Shown here: piece by piece, positions 8,964-16,056 of the stretch
Layout: every line of letters starts with the position of its first letter
Numbering within the stretch: position 1 is the first letter of the stretch
Assembly: GCA_019306065.1 (NCBI GenBank)
Contig: JAFDMF010000015.1
Location: 1 to 37,805 of the forward strand
Direction: 5' to 3'
DNA: 37,805 nt
Origin: Deltaproteobacteria bacterium
Lineage (GTDB): Bacteria > Desulfobacterota > Desulfobacteria > Desulfobacterales > JAFDMD01
The notes under the pieces: generated by a model
What the model was told of the DNA's origin: nothing
The model's input: the letters and a program-made list of their open reading frames with translations, nothing else
Database searches by the model: none
Made by a program: the position numbers and the translations under genes

Positions 8964-9019
8964 CTATGAGATTTCTTCTCGCTGCGCTTGTCGAAATGAC
9001 GATAGCAATCTGTTGCTAT
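8964..9019. repeat. REP-like element forming the 3' end of ruvC
   Basis: On the minus strand it reads GTCATTTCGACAAGCGCAGC followed by GAGAAGAAATCTCA, the kind of sequence found as dispersed REP-like repeats in many genomes. It is preceded by a 7-bp inverted repeat, ATAGCAA (9002-9008) and TTGCTAT (9013-9019), with a 4-nt loop. The ruvC stop codon (8966-8964) lies at its end. No second full copy was seen in this window, so the repeat status rests on recognition of the sequence type. Confidence 0.5.
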
Positions 9020-9485
9020 ATCTGAAAAGTCCTATTAAAGCAAGGGCAAGAGCATCGGAGGCATGGCATGGCTTGATTAAAGCTGTGGAGTTTAGAAGGT
9101 TTCGGACGGCTGTTTCAAGCTGTGCTTTGTCTGCTCTGCCGTTGCCTGTCAATATTTGCTTTGCTTCTTTTACGGTTATTTCGATAACCGTAATTTTTGA
9201 TATTGCACAGGCAAGAAGAAGAACTCCCGTAACCTTTCCTAATAATATGCCGGATTTGGGATATTTATTAAGAGAGAATATATCTTCTATTATTACAATG
9301 TCAGGCTTTTGGCTTGTTAAAATTTTTTTTGTTTCGGAAAAGATTATATTTAATCTATCTCCGTTAGATGTTTTGCAGGGGGTGTCTATTACGCCGAAAG
9401 AATAGTCGGTTATTCTGTTGTGTAAGCCGCTAACTATACCTATGCCGGTCGAGGATAGACCCGGATCAATGCCTAATATTTTCAT
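8964..9485 (-). CDS. ruvC: Crossover junction endodeoxyribonuclease RuvC, tail derived from a repeat
   Basis: Resolves Holliday junctions by paired nicks. The protein is 173 aa. The acidic active site is visible: D7 in LGIDPGLSSTG, the Glu pair in VIIEDIF, and the HASDALALALIG motif. Start at 9485 gives the usual MKILGIDPG. The last ten or so residues (SFRQAQREEIS) are unlike RuvC and are encoded by a REP-like sequence (8964-9019), so the native C-terminus was replaced. The gap to the upstream cpoB is only 3 bp, so the tol-pal and ruv genes may be co-transcribed. Confidence 0.95.
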   Translation of the reverse strand: MKILGIDPGLSSTGIGIVSGLHNRITDYSFGVIDTPCKTSNGDRLNIIFSETKKILTSQKPDIVIIEDIFSLNKYPKSGILLGKVTGVLLLACAISKITVIEITVKEAKQILTGNGRADKAQLETAVRNLLNSTALIKPCHASDALALALIGLFRYSNRLLSSFRQAQREEIS

Positions 9486-9488
9486 AAC

Positions 9489-10253
9489 CTATTTATAAGC
9501 TTGAAGTTTTTTTTCCGCATTTTTAGCTTCGTTTGAATTCGGATATTTTTTTATAAGCTCTTTCAAAATAATAGAGGCATTCTCTTTTTCGCCGAGTTGG
9601 TAAAAAGAGGCGGCTTGTTTTAAAAAGGCTGACGGAGTTTTGTTTCCATTAGGAAAATTTTCTATGACTTTTTGATATTGAAGTATAGCCTGCCTATACA
9701 TTTTTTTTTTATAAAAGATTTCTCCTATCCAGAAGTGGCAGTTATCCGTATATATGGAATTAGGATATGTTTTTAGCACTGTGTTAAAATTTGCCAAAGC
9801 CTTTTCATGATTTTGCGTATCATAAAGACTTTTTGCGGCATTGTATAGTTTTTTTTCCTGTTGTCGATTCGATTCGGTTGGTTCCATGGCTGGATCTGCC
9901 GTATTATTTGTATTGTCGGCGGCGCTATTATTAAGGATACCGAAAAAGTTTTCTATTGCGGTTATTCTTTTTTGATTGTTTTGAATTGCTTCTTTTATGT
10001 TGTAAAAAGCCTCGCTTTTATTATCGAATCCGCTTTTGATGTTTTCTATTTTATTATTTAATCTGTATTCTGTTTCGGAAATTATTCCGGATAGCCTTTT
10101 GACTTCTTCACGTAGTCCTTCAATTGTTACGTTTAAAATGGCAATTCTTTCTCTTAATTGTAATATTTCGGCATTGTTATTAGAGGCATTTAACGTTGAC
10201 GGCAAAAAGAATGATAGGATACAATATAATGATATAATAATATAATGTCGCAT
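9489..10253 (-). CDS. cpoB: Tol-Pal system protein CpoB (YbgF)
   Basis: Periplasmic TPR protein that coordinates Tol-Pal with peptidoglycan synthesis during division. The protein is 254 aa. A signal peptide of about 23 residues (MRHYIIISLYCILSFFLPSTLNA) precedes a coiled coil at about 28-105. A low-complexity linker rich in Asn and Thr follows, then TPR-like repeats from about 133 to the end, with LYDTQNHEKALANFNTVLKT and IGEIFYKKKMYRQAILQYQK. It is last in the tol-pal run and separated from pal by a long perfect hairpin. Confidence 0.92.
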   Translation of the reverse strand: MRHYIIISLYCILSFFLPSTLNASNNNAEILQLRERIAILNVTIEGLREEVKRLSGIISETEYRLNNKIENIKSGFDNKSEAFYNIKEAIQNNQKRITAIENFFGILNNSAADNTNNTADPAMEPTESNRQQEKKLYNAAKSLYDTQNHEKALANFNTVLKTYPNSIYTDNCHFWIGEIFYKKKMYRQAILQYQKVIENFPNGNKTPSAFLKQAASFYQLGEKENASIILKELIKKYPNSNEAKNAEKKLQAYK

Positions 10254-10316
10254 AGTTTTTTTATTTTTCGGGGAGTAGCGAGTTAGTTTTCGTTTCTACA
10301 GGAACGCGGGTTAAGA

Positions 10317-10367
10317 TAATAAAGTTTATAGCGCCGGATAATATATCCGGCGCTATAAACTTTATTA
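10317..10367. terminator. 24-bp perfect palindromic hairpin between pal and cpoB
   Basis: The arms 10317-10340 and 10344-10367 are exact reverse complements with a 3-nt loop (ATA); the core is GCGCCGGATA / TATCCGGCGC. It sits in the 135-bp gap between the pal stop (10389) and cpoB start (10253). For minus-strand transcription no long U-run follows, so it may be an RNA-stabilising or processing element as much as a terminator. For plus-strand transcription a T-run follows at 10371-10376. A shortened relative lies at 32691-32718. Confidence 0.6.
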
Positions 10368-10388
10368 ATATTTTTTGATATTGACGAA

Positions 10389-10925
10389 TTATTTTAATAC
10401 AAAATGAGCGCATCTATTTTTTGCCCATGCAACTTCGTTTGGTTCCGGATCAAAAGGTTTTTCCTCTCCGTAAGATACGGTTTCTATTCTGGAAGCGTCA
10501 ACACCCGCGTCAATTAAGAACTGTTTGACGGCGTTTGCTCTTCTTTCTCCCAAAGATAAGTTGTATGCTTCTGTGCCTCTGTCGTCGCAATGCCCTTCTA
10601 TTATCATTGCTATATCAGGATGAGTCATAAGCCATTTAACTTTGATTTGGAGTATGGTTACATATTCGGGCACGAGGGCATAGCTGTCAAATTCAAAATG
10701 AATATCTTCATTCATAAAATTTATACGAGCTTCTTCTAATGTTTTGCCATAGAGATTTTCTTCCTCTAAGTTTGCCATATCCTTTGCTTCGTTTTGTTCT
10801 GTAGCTTGTGTGTCTTCGGTTACCGCTCCATCTGTTTGTACGTCTTTTTTAGCGCATGCCGTTGTAAATAATAGAGTCGAGATAGCCATAACAAACAACA
10901 AACCCTTTAGAAAATTTTTCAACAT
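10389..10925 (-). CDS. pal: Peptidoglycan-associated lipoprotein Pal
   Basis: Outer-membrane lipoprotein that binds peptidoglycan and TolB. The protein is 178 aa. The signal peptide ends with lipobox-like TTAC, so C24 is the lipidated residue. An acidic linker precedes the OmpA-like domain (about 75-178), which carries GHCDDRGTEAYNLSLGERRA and the later RIETVSYGEEKP. An AAGGAG site stands a few bases before the ATG. tolB lies directly upstream with a 27-bp gap. Confidence 0.96.
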   Translation of the reverse strand: MLKNFLKGLLFVMAISTLLFTTACAKKDVQTDGAVTEDTQATEQNEAKDMANLEEENLYGKTLEEARINFMNEDIHFEFDSYALVPEYVTILQIKVKWLMTHPDIAMIIEGHCDDRGTEAYNLSLGERRANAVKQFLIDAGVDASRIETVSYGEEKPFDPEPNEVAWAKNRCAHFVLK

Positions 10926-10952
10926 TTTTTTCTCCTTAAAATATTTATCATA

Positions 10953-12233
10953 TTATTTGTTAAGAACAGGCGACCATGCTGGCGAAGTTTGTTCGCCCGG
11001 CATATTTAGTAAACGCCGCTGCTCTTTGTCATGAAGACTGATTATATAAAGTCCGAATGTACCTTCTTTGGTAGAAGCAAAAACAATAAGACTTCCATCC
11101 GGCGCCCACGAGGGTGATTCGTTGTCCCCCCCCCCATATGTTAATCTTGTTAAACCGCTGCCGTCTGCATTTATTACAAATATATTGGTTCTCCCCTTGG
11201 ATAATGACGTAAAGGCTATTTTATCTCCCTTGGGAGACCAGTTGGGCTCTTGGTTATAATTATGTTCATAAGTTAATCTGTTAAATTCGCCGGTTAAATA
11301 GTTGCCTATATATAACTGAGGCGTGCCTGTTTTTCTGGATACGAAGACAAAATTTTTTCCGTCCGGCGCCCATGAAGGCGAGACGTCAATTCCTACTTGA
11401 TGTGTGAGTCTTTTAATTATTTTTCCATTTCCAGTCAACAAATAAATTTCAGGATCTCCGGAAAATGAAAGGGAAGCGGTCAATTCAAATTTTCCTCTAA
11501 CCCAAGCTGGAGTAATATTTGTGCCTTTTTTATTTACGATAATTTCGGAGTTGTCTTTTAAATTTTTTATAATAATATCCGCTTTCCCGTTTTTAAAGGA
11601 TGTATATGCAAGATGCGAGCCGTCGTCGGACCAATTCGGCGATGTGGTTATGCTGTTGTATTGGGTAATGGGACGGGGATTATATCCGTCGAATTCGCAG
11701 ATATATATTTCTTTTTTTTTGGAAATTTTGGATACAAAGGCTATTTTACTAAAAAAAACTCCTCGGCTGCCGGTAAGTCTATATGTTATTTCGCTGCAAA
11801 ATTTAAGTAATATGTTGCGTAATTGATTTTGTGCACCTCTGTATTTTTTACCTATAAGTAATCTTTCGGACAGTATATCGAAAAGCCTTAATTCCACTTC
11901 GATATTACCGTTATTTTCATTTATTTTTCCTGTAACCAGCATTTCGGCTTTCATGTCTAACCACCAGTTTTGAAAAATAATATTTTCAATGTTGTTGATG
12001 GAAGAGTTGCTGCCTATGCTTTTGAAATAACCTGTAAAATCAAGAGCATTGCTGATAATATGAGAGCTTTCTTTTGCTATGTTGCTGCTTGAATCGGATT
12101 GAAAATTCGGAATCGCTATAGGAATTTTACGCATTGAAGGAGAGTTTATATCTATATAATCTACCTGCGCAAAACAGTTTGCGGCAAATGATACATAAAT
12201 AAAAAAAAGCGTGAAGAAGATTTTTAAAAGCAT
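10953..12233 (-). CDS. tolB: Tol-Pal system beta-propeller protein TolB
   Basis: Periplasmic protein linking Pal and TolA. The protein is 426 aa. A signal peptide of about 22 residues precedes the N-terminal alpha/beta domain (VDYIDINSPSMRKIPIAI), then a six-bladed propeller with repeated SPSWAPDG / QEPNWSPKGDKIAF / ESPSWAPDGSLIVF units, ending QTSPAWSPV. The last-but-one blade is encoded across ten consecutive G (plus-strand C at 11126-11135), giving YGGGDNESPSW. An AGAGAGGT site precedes the ATG. Confidence 0.96.
   Translation of the reverse strand: MLLKIFFTLFFIYVSFAANCFAQVDYIDINSPSMRKIPIAIPNFQSDSSSNIAKESSHIISNALDFTGYFKSIGSNSSINNIENIIFQNWWLDMKAEMLVTGKINENNGNIEVELRLFDILSERLLIGKKYRGAQNQLRNILLKFCSEITYRLTGSRGVFFSKIAFVSKISKKKEIYICEFDGYNPRPITQYNSITTSPNWSDDGSHLAYTSFKNGKADIIIKNLKDNSEIIVNKKGTNITPAWVRGKFELTASLSFSGDPEIYLLTGNGKIIKRLTHQVGIDVSPSWAPDGKNFVFVSRKTGTPQLYIGNYLTGEFNRLTYEHNYNQEPNWSPKGDKIAFTSLSKGRTNIFVINADGSGLTRLTYGGGDNESPSWAPDGSLIVFASTKEGTFGLYIISLHDKEQRRLLNMPGEQTSPAWSPVLNK
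11126..11135 (-). repeat. Homopolymer G(10) tract inside tolB
   Basis: Ten consecutive C on the plus strand, read as GGG GGG GGG G in the tolB frame (Gly-Gly-Gly then GAC). In this AT-rich sequence such a run stands out and is long enough for slipped-strand mispairing; a change of one base would truncate TolB before its last blades. Confidence 0.85.
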
Positions 12234-12283
12234 AATTTATTACCTCTCTGCCTTCATTTAGCTTTAAGAACGGAAATTGGCTT

Positions 12284-13123
12284 TTATTCTATACCGGACG
12301 GCGTAAAAGTCAAGCCCAGTTTATAGCTTGAAACCCCGAAAGCATCAGGAAGAGGGGGTAGAGGATTCGATTTTAGCACCGCTTTGTAAGCCGATTCGTC
12401 AAGATAGGGGCTTCCGGATTTTGTTTCAAAATAGACCTCTTTTATTTCGCCGTTTTTCATTATTTCGATTATTAATACTGTTTTTATATTCTGTTTTCCT
12501 GTCGTCTGCTCGGAAAAGAACCAGTTTCGTTCTATTCTCCAAGCCACCTCCGCCTGATAAGCCGATACTATATTTCCTATTATAGAGCCGGGTCTGCCGA
12601 TTTTTTGTGAAGAGAAACCTCCTTCTCCTTTTTTTGTATCGGAGGTTGAGTTTGCCGGATTGTCAGATGGCTGATTTTTGGTTATGCTTTGTTTTATTTT
12701 TTCTATTGCATCTGCAACTTTTGCTAAATTAGCTTTCGTATTTTTCTCTTTTTTTACGATTTTTTTTGCTTCTTTTGTCTTTTTTTTTGGAATGGTTTTT
12801 TTAGGAGGCGTTTTTTTGATTTTTTTTTCAGGTTGTTTTGCGATTTTTTTTTTCGCTTCTTTTTTTGGTTTTGGCTTTTTAACCGTAACAGGTTTTTCTG
12901 GAGTTTTTTTGAGGGCTGCAATGGACCCGCTTTTTCCGCCTCCGGCTTTTGAAATTGAGATTAGATTGACGTCAATAGCGTTAATATTGCGCAAGAGCCG
13001 ATTATTGCCAGCGCTTGTAAAATTAAAAGATGCAAAGATAAGAATATGGGATAAGGCGGATACGGTAAAAAAGAAGCCTAATCCTTTTTCTTTATTCCAT
13101 AATGTTTTAAAAGAGCTAAACAT
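12284..13123 (-). CDS. tolA: TolA-like energy-transducing protein (TonB C-terminal family)
   Basis: Inner-membrane protein that couples the TolQ-TolR motor to the outer-membrane Pal/TolB complex. The protein is 279 aa. One N-terminal membrane segment (about 17-36, FFFTVSALSHILIFASFNF) includes the Ser-His pair typical of TonB/TolA. A long Lys/Pro-rich spacer (about 70-135) contains EKPVTVKKPKPKKEAKKK, and a TonB-type C-terminal domain (about 185-279) has AWRIERNWFF and SPYLDESAYKAVLKSNPLPP. The position tolR-tolA-tolB supports the TolA name over TonB. Confidence 0.88.
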   Translation of the reverse strand: MFSSFKTLWNKEKGLGFFFTVSALSHILIFASFNFTSAGNNRLLRNINAIDVNLISISKAGGGKSGSIAALKKTPEKPVTVKKPKPKKEAKKKIAKQPEKKIKKTPPKKTIPKKKTKEAKKIVKKEKNTKANLAKVADAIEKIKQSITKNQPSDNPANSTSDTKKGEGGFSSQKIGRPGSIIGNIVSAYQAEVAWRIERNWFFSEQTTGKQNIKTVLIIEIMKNGEIKEVYFETKSGSPYLDESAYKAVLKSNPLPPLPDAFGVSSYKLGLTFTPSGIE

Positions 13124-13159
13124 TATGGAATTATCCTTTTTTTTATCTGTTTATAATTA

Positions 13160-13268
13160 AGATACAAAGTTGCAAAGTTGCAAAGTAGAAAGGTTGCATG
13201 TAACGCTTCTACCATTTTCTCGCAAAAAATTTTGGATATCTCTTTTATAATCATTTCTTTTTGTATCT
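13160..13268. repeat. Intergenic repeat with 9-bp terminal inverted repeats (tolR-tolA gap)
   Basis: AGATACAAA (13160-13168) and TTTGTATCT (13260-13268) are exact inverted repeats bounding most of the 150-bp gap between tolR and tolA. The left end holds three tandem units of the type CAAAGTTG (13165-13187). ATATCTCTTTTATAATCATT at 13236-13255 resembles the ends of the elements at 8201 and 20917. Its purine-rich GATACAAAG-type motif recurs in several other gaps of the window. Confidence 0.55.
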
Positions 13269-13273
13269 CAAAT

Positions 13274-13696
13274 TTAGTCATGTTTTTTTTTTGTATTAAG
13301 CGGATCGGTAAGCATGCCTATTTTTGTAATGCCGGCATTTTTTATTTCGGACATAACTTTTACCACTACTCCGTAAGGAACCTCTTTATCGGCTTTTAGA
13401 AGTATTTCTTTATTTTTTTTATTAAAAAAGGCTCTGTCTAATTTTTCGGGAAAAGCCTCGATTGTAGTTTGATAATCGTTTATATATATTTGCAGATTTT
13501 TATCTACGGTTACAACCGTAGTATCTTCGGTTGTTTTTATATTGCTCATTTCGGCTTCCGGTAAAGAGACTTGTGCCCCTTTTATCATCATGGGCGCCGT
13601 TACCATAAATATGATTAAAAGCACCAGCATAACATCCACAAAAGGCGTTACGTTTATTTCGGACATTAATCTTCCGTTGTTCATATTAAATGCCAT
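13274..13696 (-). CDS. tolR: Tol-Pal motor protein TolR (ExbD family)
   Basis: Inner-membrane stator component that converts proton flow to force. The protein is 140 aa. The motif INVTPFVDVMLVLLIIFMV (residues 14-32) carries the proton-carrying D21 inside the single membrane helix, followed by a periplasmic domain ending GMLTDPLN. It is separated from tolQ by 1 bp. Confidence 0.95.
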   Translation of the reverse strand: MAFNMNNGRLMSEINVTPFVDVMLVLLIIFMVTAPMMIKGAQVSLPEAEMSNIKTTEDTTVVTVDKNLQIYINDYQTTIEAFPEKLDRAFFNKKNKEILLKADKEVPYGVVVKVMSEIKNAGITKIGMLTDPLNTKKKHD

Positions 13697-13697
13697 T

Positions 13698-14396
13698 TTA
13701 CTTCTCTCTTTCGATCATATTTAGCAGATCCGTGGAAAAACTTCTTAATTCCGCTTCTATAATATTTATTTTGGATAAAAAGTAGTTGTAAGCTATTACC
13801 GCAGGTATTGCGGCGGCAAGCCCTATGGCTGTGGCTATTAATGCTTCCGATATGCCGGGCGCGACAACCGCTAAACTTGCCGAGCCTTTTAACCCTATGC
13901 CTTGAAAGGAGTTCATTATACCCCAGACGGTTCCGAAAAGCCCTATAAATGGGGCGGTATTGCCTGTTGTGGCAAGAAACGGAAGCAGGCGGGTAAGCTT
14001 GATGATTTCGGTTTCGGAGGCTTTACGCAAGGAGCGTTTTATATTATCTATGCCGGAAGATTTTATTGTATTAATGTTTTTTTCGGTATTTAACGGATTG
14101 TGACGTTCTGCGGCGGCTTTTTTTTTCATTTCCGTATAGCAGACTCTAAAGGCGCGTGATAACGGGCTTGCGACAAATTGTTTTGACATTGCATAAGCAT
14201 CGGAAAAATTTTTACTTTTCCAAAACATTTTTGAAAATAAAACCGATTCTTTATATGCTTTTTTTATATATATGTATTTGGATATTATTATTGCCCAAGA
14301 GGTTATGGAAAAAAAGATTAAGACTATTAAAACGAATTTTACCATAGCTCCTGCTGATAGCATTATATGTAATATATCCATGTTATATCCGGTCAT
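13698..14396 (-). CDS. tolQ: Tol-Pal motor protein TolQ (ExbB/MotA family)
   Basis: Three-helix inner-membrane proton channel of the Tol system. The protein is 232 aa. Membrane segments are at about 14-37, 140-165 and 178-205. The motif [21 protein letters not shown] and [20 protein letters not shown] are family signatures. The start could be 14396 or the internal Met six codons later (MDILHIM). It is the first gene of the tol run, after a 154-bp gap that includes a GTAGAAA...GTTTCTAC imperfect inverted repeat at about 14505-14540. Confidence 0.95.
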   Translation of the reverse strand: MTGYNMDILHIMLSAGAMVKFVLIVLIFFSITSWAIIISKYIYIKKAYKESVLFSKMFWKSKNFSDAYAMSKQFVASPLSRAFRVCYTEMKKKAAAERHNPLNTEKNINTIKSSGIDNIKRSLRKASETEIIKLTRLLPFLATTGNTAPFIGLFGTVWGIMNSFQGIGLKGSASLAVVAPGISEALIATAIGLAAAIPAVIAYNYFLSKINIIEAELRSFSTDLLNMIEREK

Positions 14397-14550
14397 AAGA
14401 ACTCCCTTTTAAGGACCGTTGCGTAACTTTTTATTGTGACCGATTTTTGGACGCCGTAAAACCGGATAAAATATTTTGTTATGTAATAGTCTTTTTTTAT
14501 TGATTTTTGTAGAAATTGAAACGTAGTTGAGCCGTTTCTACTATAACCGA

Positions 14551-15468
14551 TTAGTTTTTGTTTAAATATTGTAAAAAACCATTAAAACTATTTTTTATAA
14601 AAAACAATTCTCTTTTTTTTACTTCTTTATTTAATTTTTTAAAAACCGCAAGCATTTTATCTTGCAGTAGTAATTTTTTAAACGCGTAAGGAAAGAGTGA
14701 TTGCGGGTTTTGGGTTTTATGGGCTTCTTTTATTATATTTTCCCATAATAGAAGCTGGGTTATGTGTTTTTTCATTATTGTATCGGGGCGTTCGCTTATT
14801 CCGAAGTGTCCGAAACATATTTTTTTCGGCTTTAATTTTATAAGTTTTCGGATGCTTTTAATAGCTGTTTTTAGGAAAAGTTTGGGAGGAGTGGCGGGTC
14901 TTAAATATTGTTGGTTATTATTTTGTTTAAGATAAACTCCGCAGGCTTCTCCTGCGAAAAGATGTTCGTCTATTATAAAACTTACGCTATGAGCGGAATG
15001 CCCGGGTGTTTCTATTGTTTTTATGTTGTGTCCCGAAAAATTTTCGGCTTTTATAAGCATATTTTCATTAACAGGTTTTAATTTTCCGTAAGCATAAGCC
15101 TTTTCTTTTAATATGGTTACGGAATTTTTCCAAAGGGTATTTGGGTTTATAAGATGTTTAAAAGCCGCGCTATGGCATATTATCGGGGTTTTATTAAATA
15201 TTCGGGCAATGTCGCCTATGCTGCCGGAATGATCTATATGGATGTGGGTAAGAAGTATATAATCCGGAGTTTTAATTTTTATTTTTTCAAGCGCTTTGCA
15301 AAGAGGTTTTACGGTTGACGAGGGGCCCGGATCAATGATGACGGTTTTTTCTCCGCGGTAAACCCAAGCCCCTATAAAATTATTAAATCCCGCCAGATTA
15401 ACCGGCAGTTCGATTAGGTAAAGAGAGTTGCCGTATTTTATTATGTTGGCTTTCATTAAATAAAACAT
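14551..15468 (-). CDS. MBL-fold metallo-hydrolase
   Basis: Metallo-beta-lactamase superfamily hydrolase of unknown substrate. The protein is 305 aa. The zinc motif HIHIDH lies at residues 75-80 (LLTHIHIDHSGS), with further ligands at the GHS in ETPGHSAHS and the acidic residue in FAGEACG; KICFGHFG supplies the last His. No signal peptide is seen, so it is probably cytoplasmic. The C-terminal region (about 235-305) is basic and helical. Neighbours do not indicate a pathway. Start could be 15468 or the Met four codons later. Confidence 0.85.
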   Translation of the reverse strand: MFYLMKANIIKYGNSLYLIELPVNLAGFNNFIGAWVYRGEKTVIIDPGPSSTVKPLCKALEKIKIKTPDYILLTHIHIDHSGSIGDIARIFNKTPIICHSAAFKHLINPNTLWKNSVTILKEKAYAYGKLKPVNENMLIKAENFSGHNIKTIETPGHSAHSVSFIIDEHLFAGEACGVYLKQNNNQQYLRPATPPKLFLKTAIKSIRKLIKLKPKKICFGHFGISERPDTIMKKHITQLLLWENIIKEAHKTQNPQSLFPYAFKKLLLQDKMLAVFKKLNKEVKKRELFFIKNSFNGFLQYLNKN

Positions 15469-15525
15469 ACCTAAAATTCACACCTTAATAGCGAAGCGTA
15501 TGGTGGCTTATATAATTTGCTATCG

Positions 15526-15891
15526 TTATTTTTCTATTTCTGTTTCATGAACCCATCCATTATTCATAAGAATAAGCGTAGCTGACCGACGTTGATTTTC
15601 CTCTAACTTTTTTGGCAAATCAGGAAATGCATCTATAATAGCTTGATTTTTTGTCCAATCAGCTACTTTATGGGGGGTAACCGAAAAATTAACATTAGAG
15701 ATTGTATAACCATTTGATTGGGAAGGTTCAGAAAAATTAATTATTTCATCAACTTTATACGTTGCGGCATAAAACCCTTCCGCTGTCCATTTTCCGAAAA
15801 GTCTTCTTTGTGTTACTTGCTTAAAAGATTGTTTACCCTTATCTGTAAGAGAATAAGTTATCGTGGAGACAGTAATCATCTCCTTGCTCAT
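15526..15891 (-). pseudogene. Unknown protein, 5'-truncated by frameshift (possible remnant)
   Basis: A 121-aa frame from ATG at 15891 (MSKEMITVSTITYSLTDKGK) to 15526. I recognise no family. The frame remains open upstream of the ATG (KKYDALVNIGFLEAKKGSLE) to a stop near 15970. A second frame (KNNKQDEKKILKQQ) would join it exactly if the A7 tract at 15946-15952 had one more A. This suggests a longer ancestral protein broken by a one-base loss. An AAAGGGAAG site could still allow translation from 15891. It lies downstream of the GltB operon. Confidence 0.5.
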
Positions 15892-16056
15892 CTCTAAGCT
15901 TCCCTTTTTAGCCTCAAGAAATCCTATATTTACAAGTGCATCATATTTTTTTGTTGCTTCAGAATTTTTTTCTCATCCTGTTTATTATTTTTAGATAATA
16001 ATGCGACTGTGTTTCTCCCTTAATCAATTTATCGGTTTATAGAAAATTTTTTTGTT

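Noticed and set aside
12284-13123. Naming the gene tonB instead of tolA
   Set aside because: The C-terminal domain fits both, but the position between tolR and tolB favours the Tol system.
12678-13160. 160-aa hydrophobic plus-strand frame (Phe-rich)
   Set aside because: It is the complement of the Lys-rich TolA spacer, which always reads as poly-Phe on the other strand.
13160-13190. Tandem CAAAGTTG units as a possible CRISPR array
   Set aside because: Only three short abutting units without spacers of constant length; no cas gene in the window.
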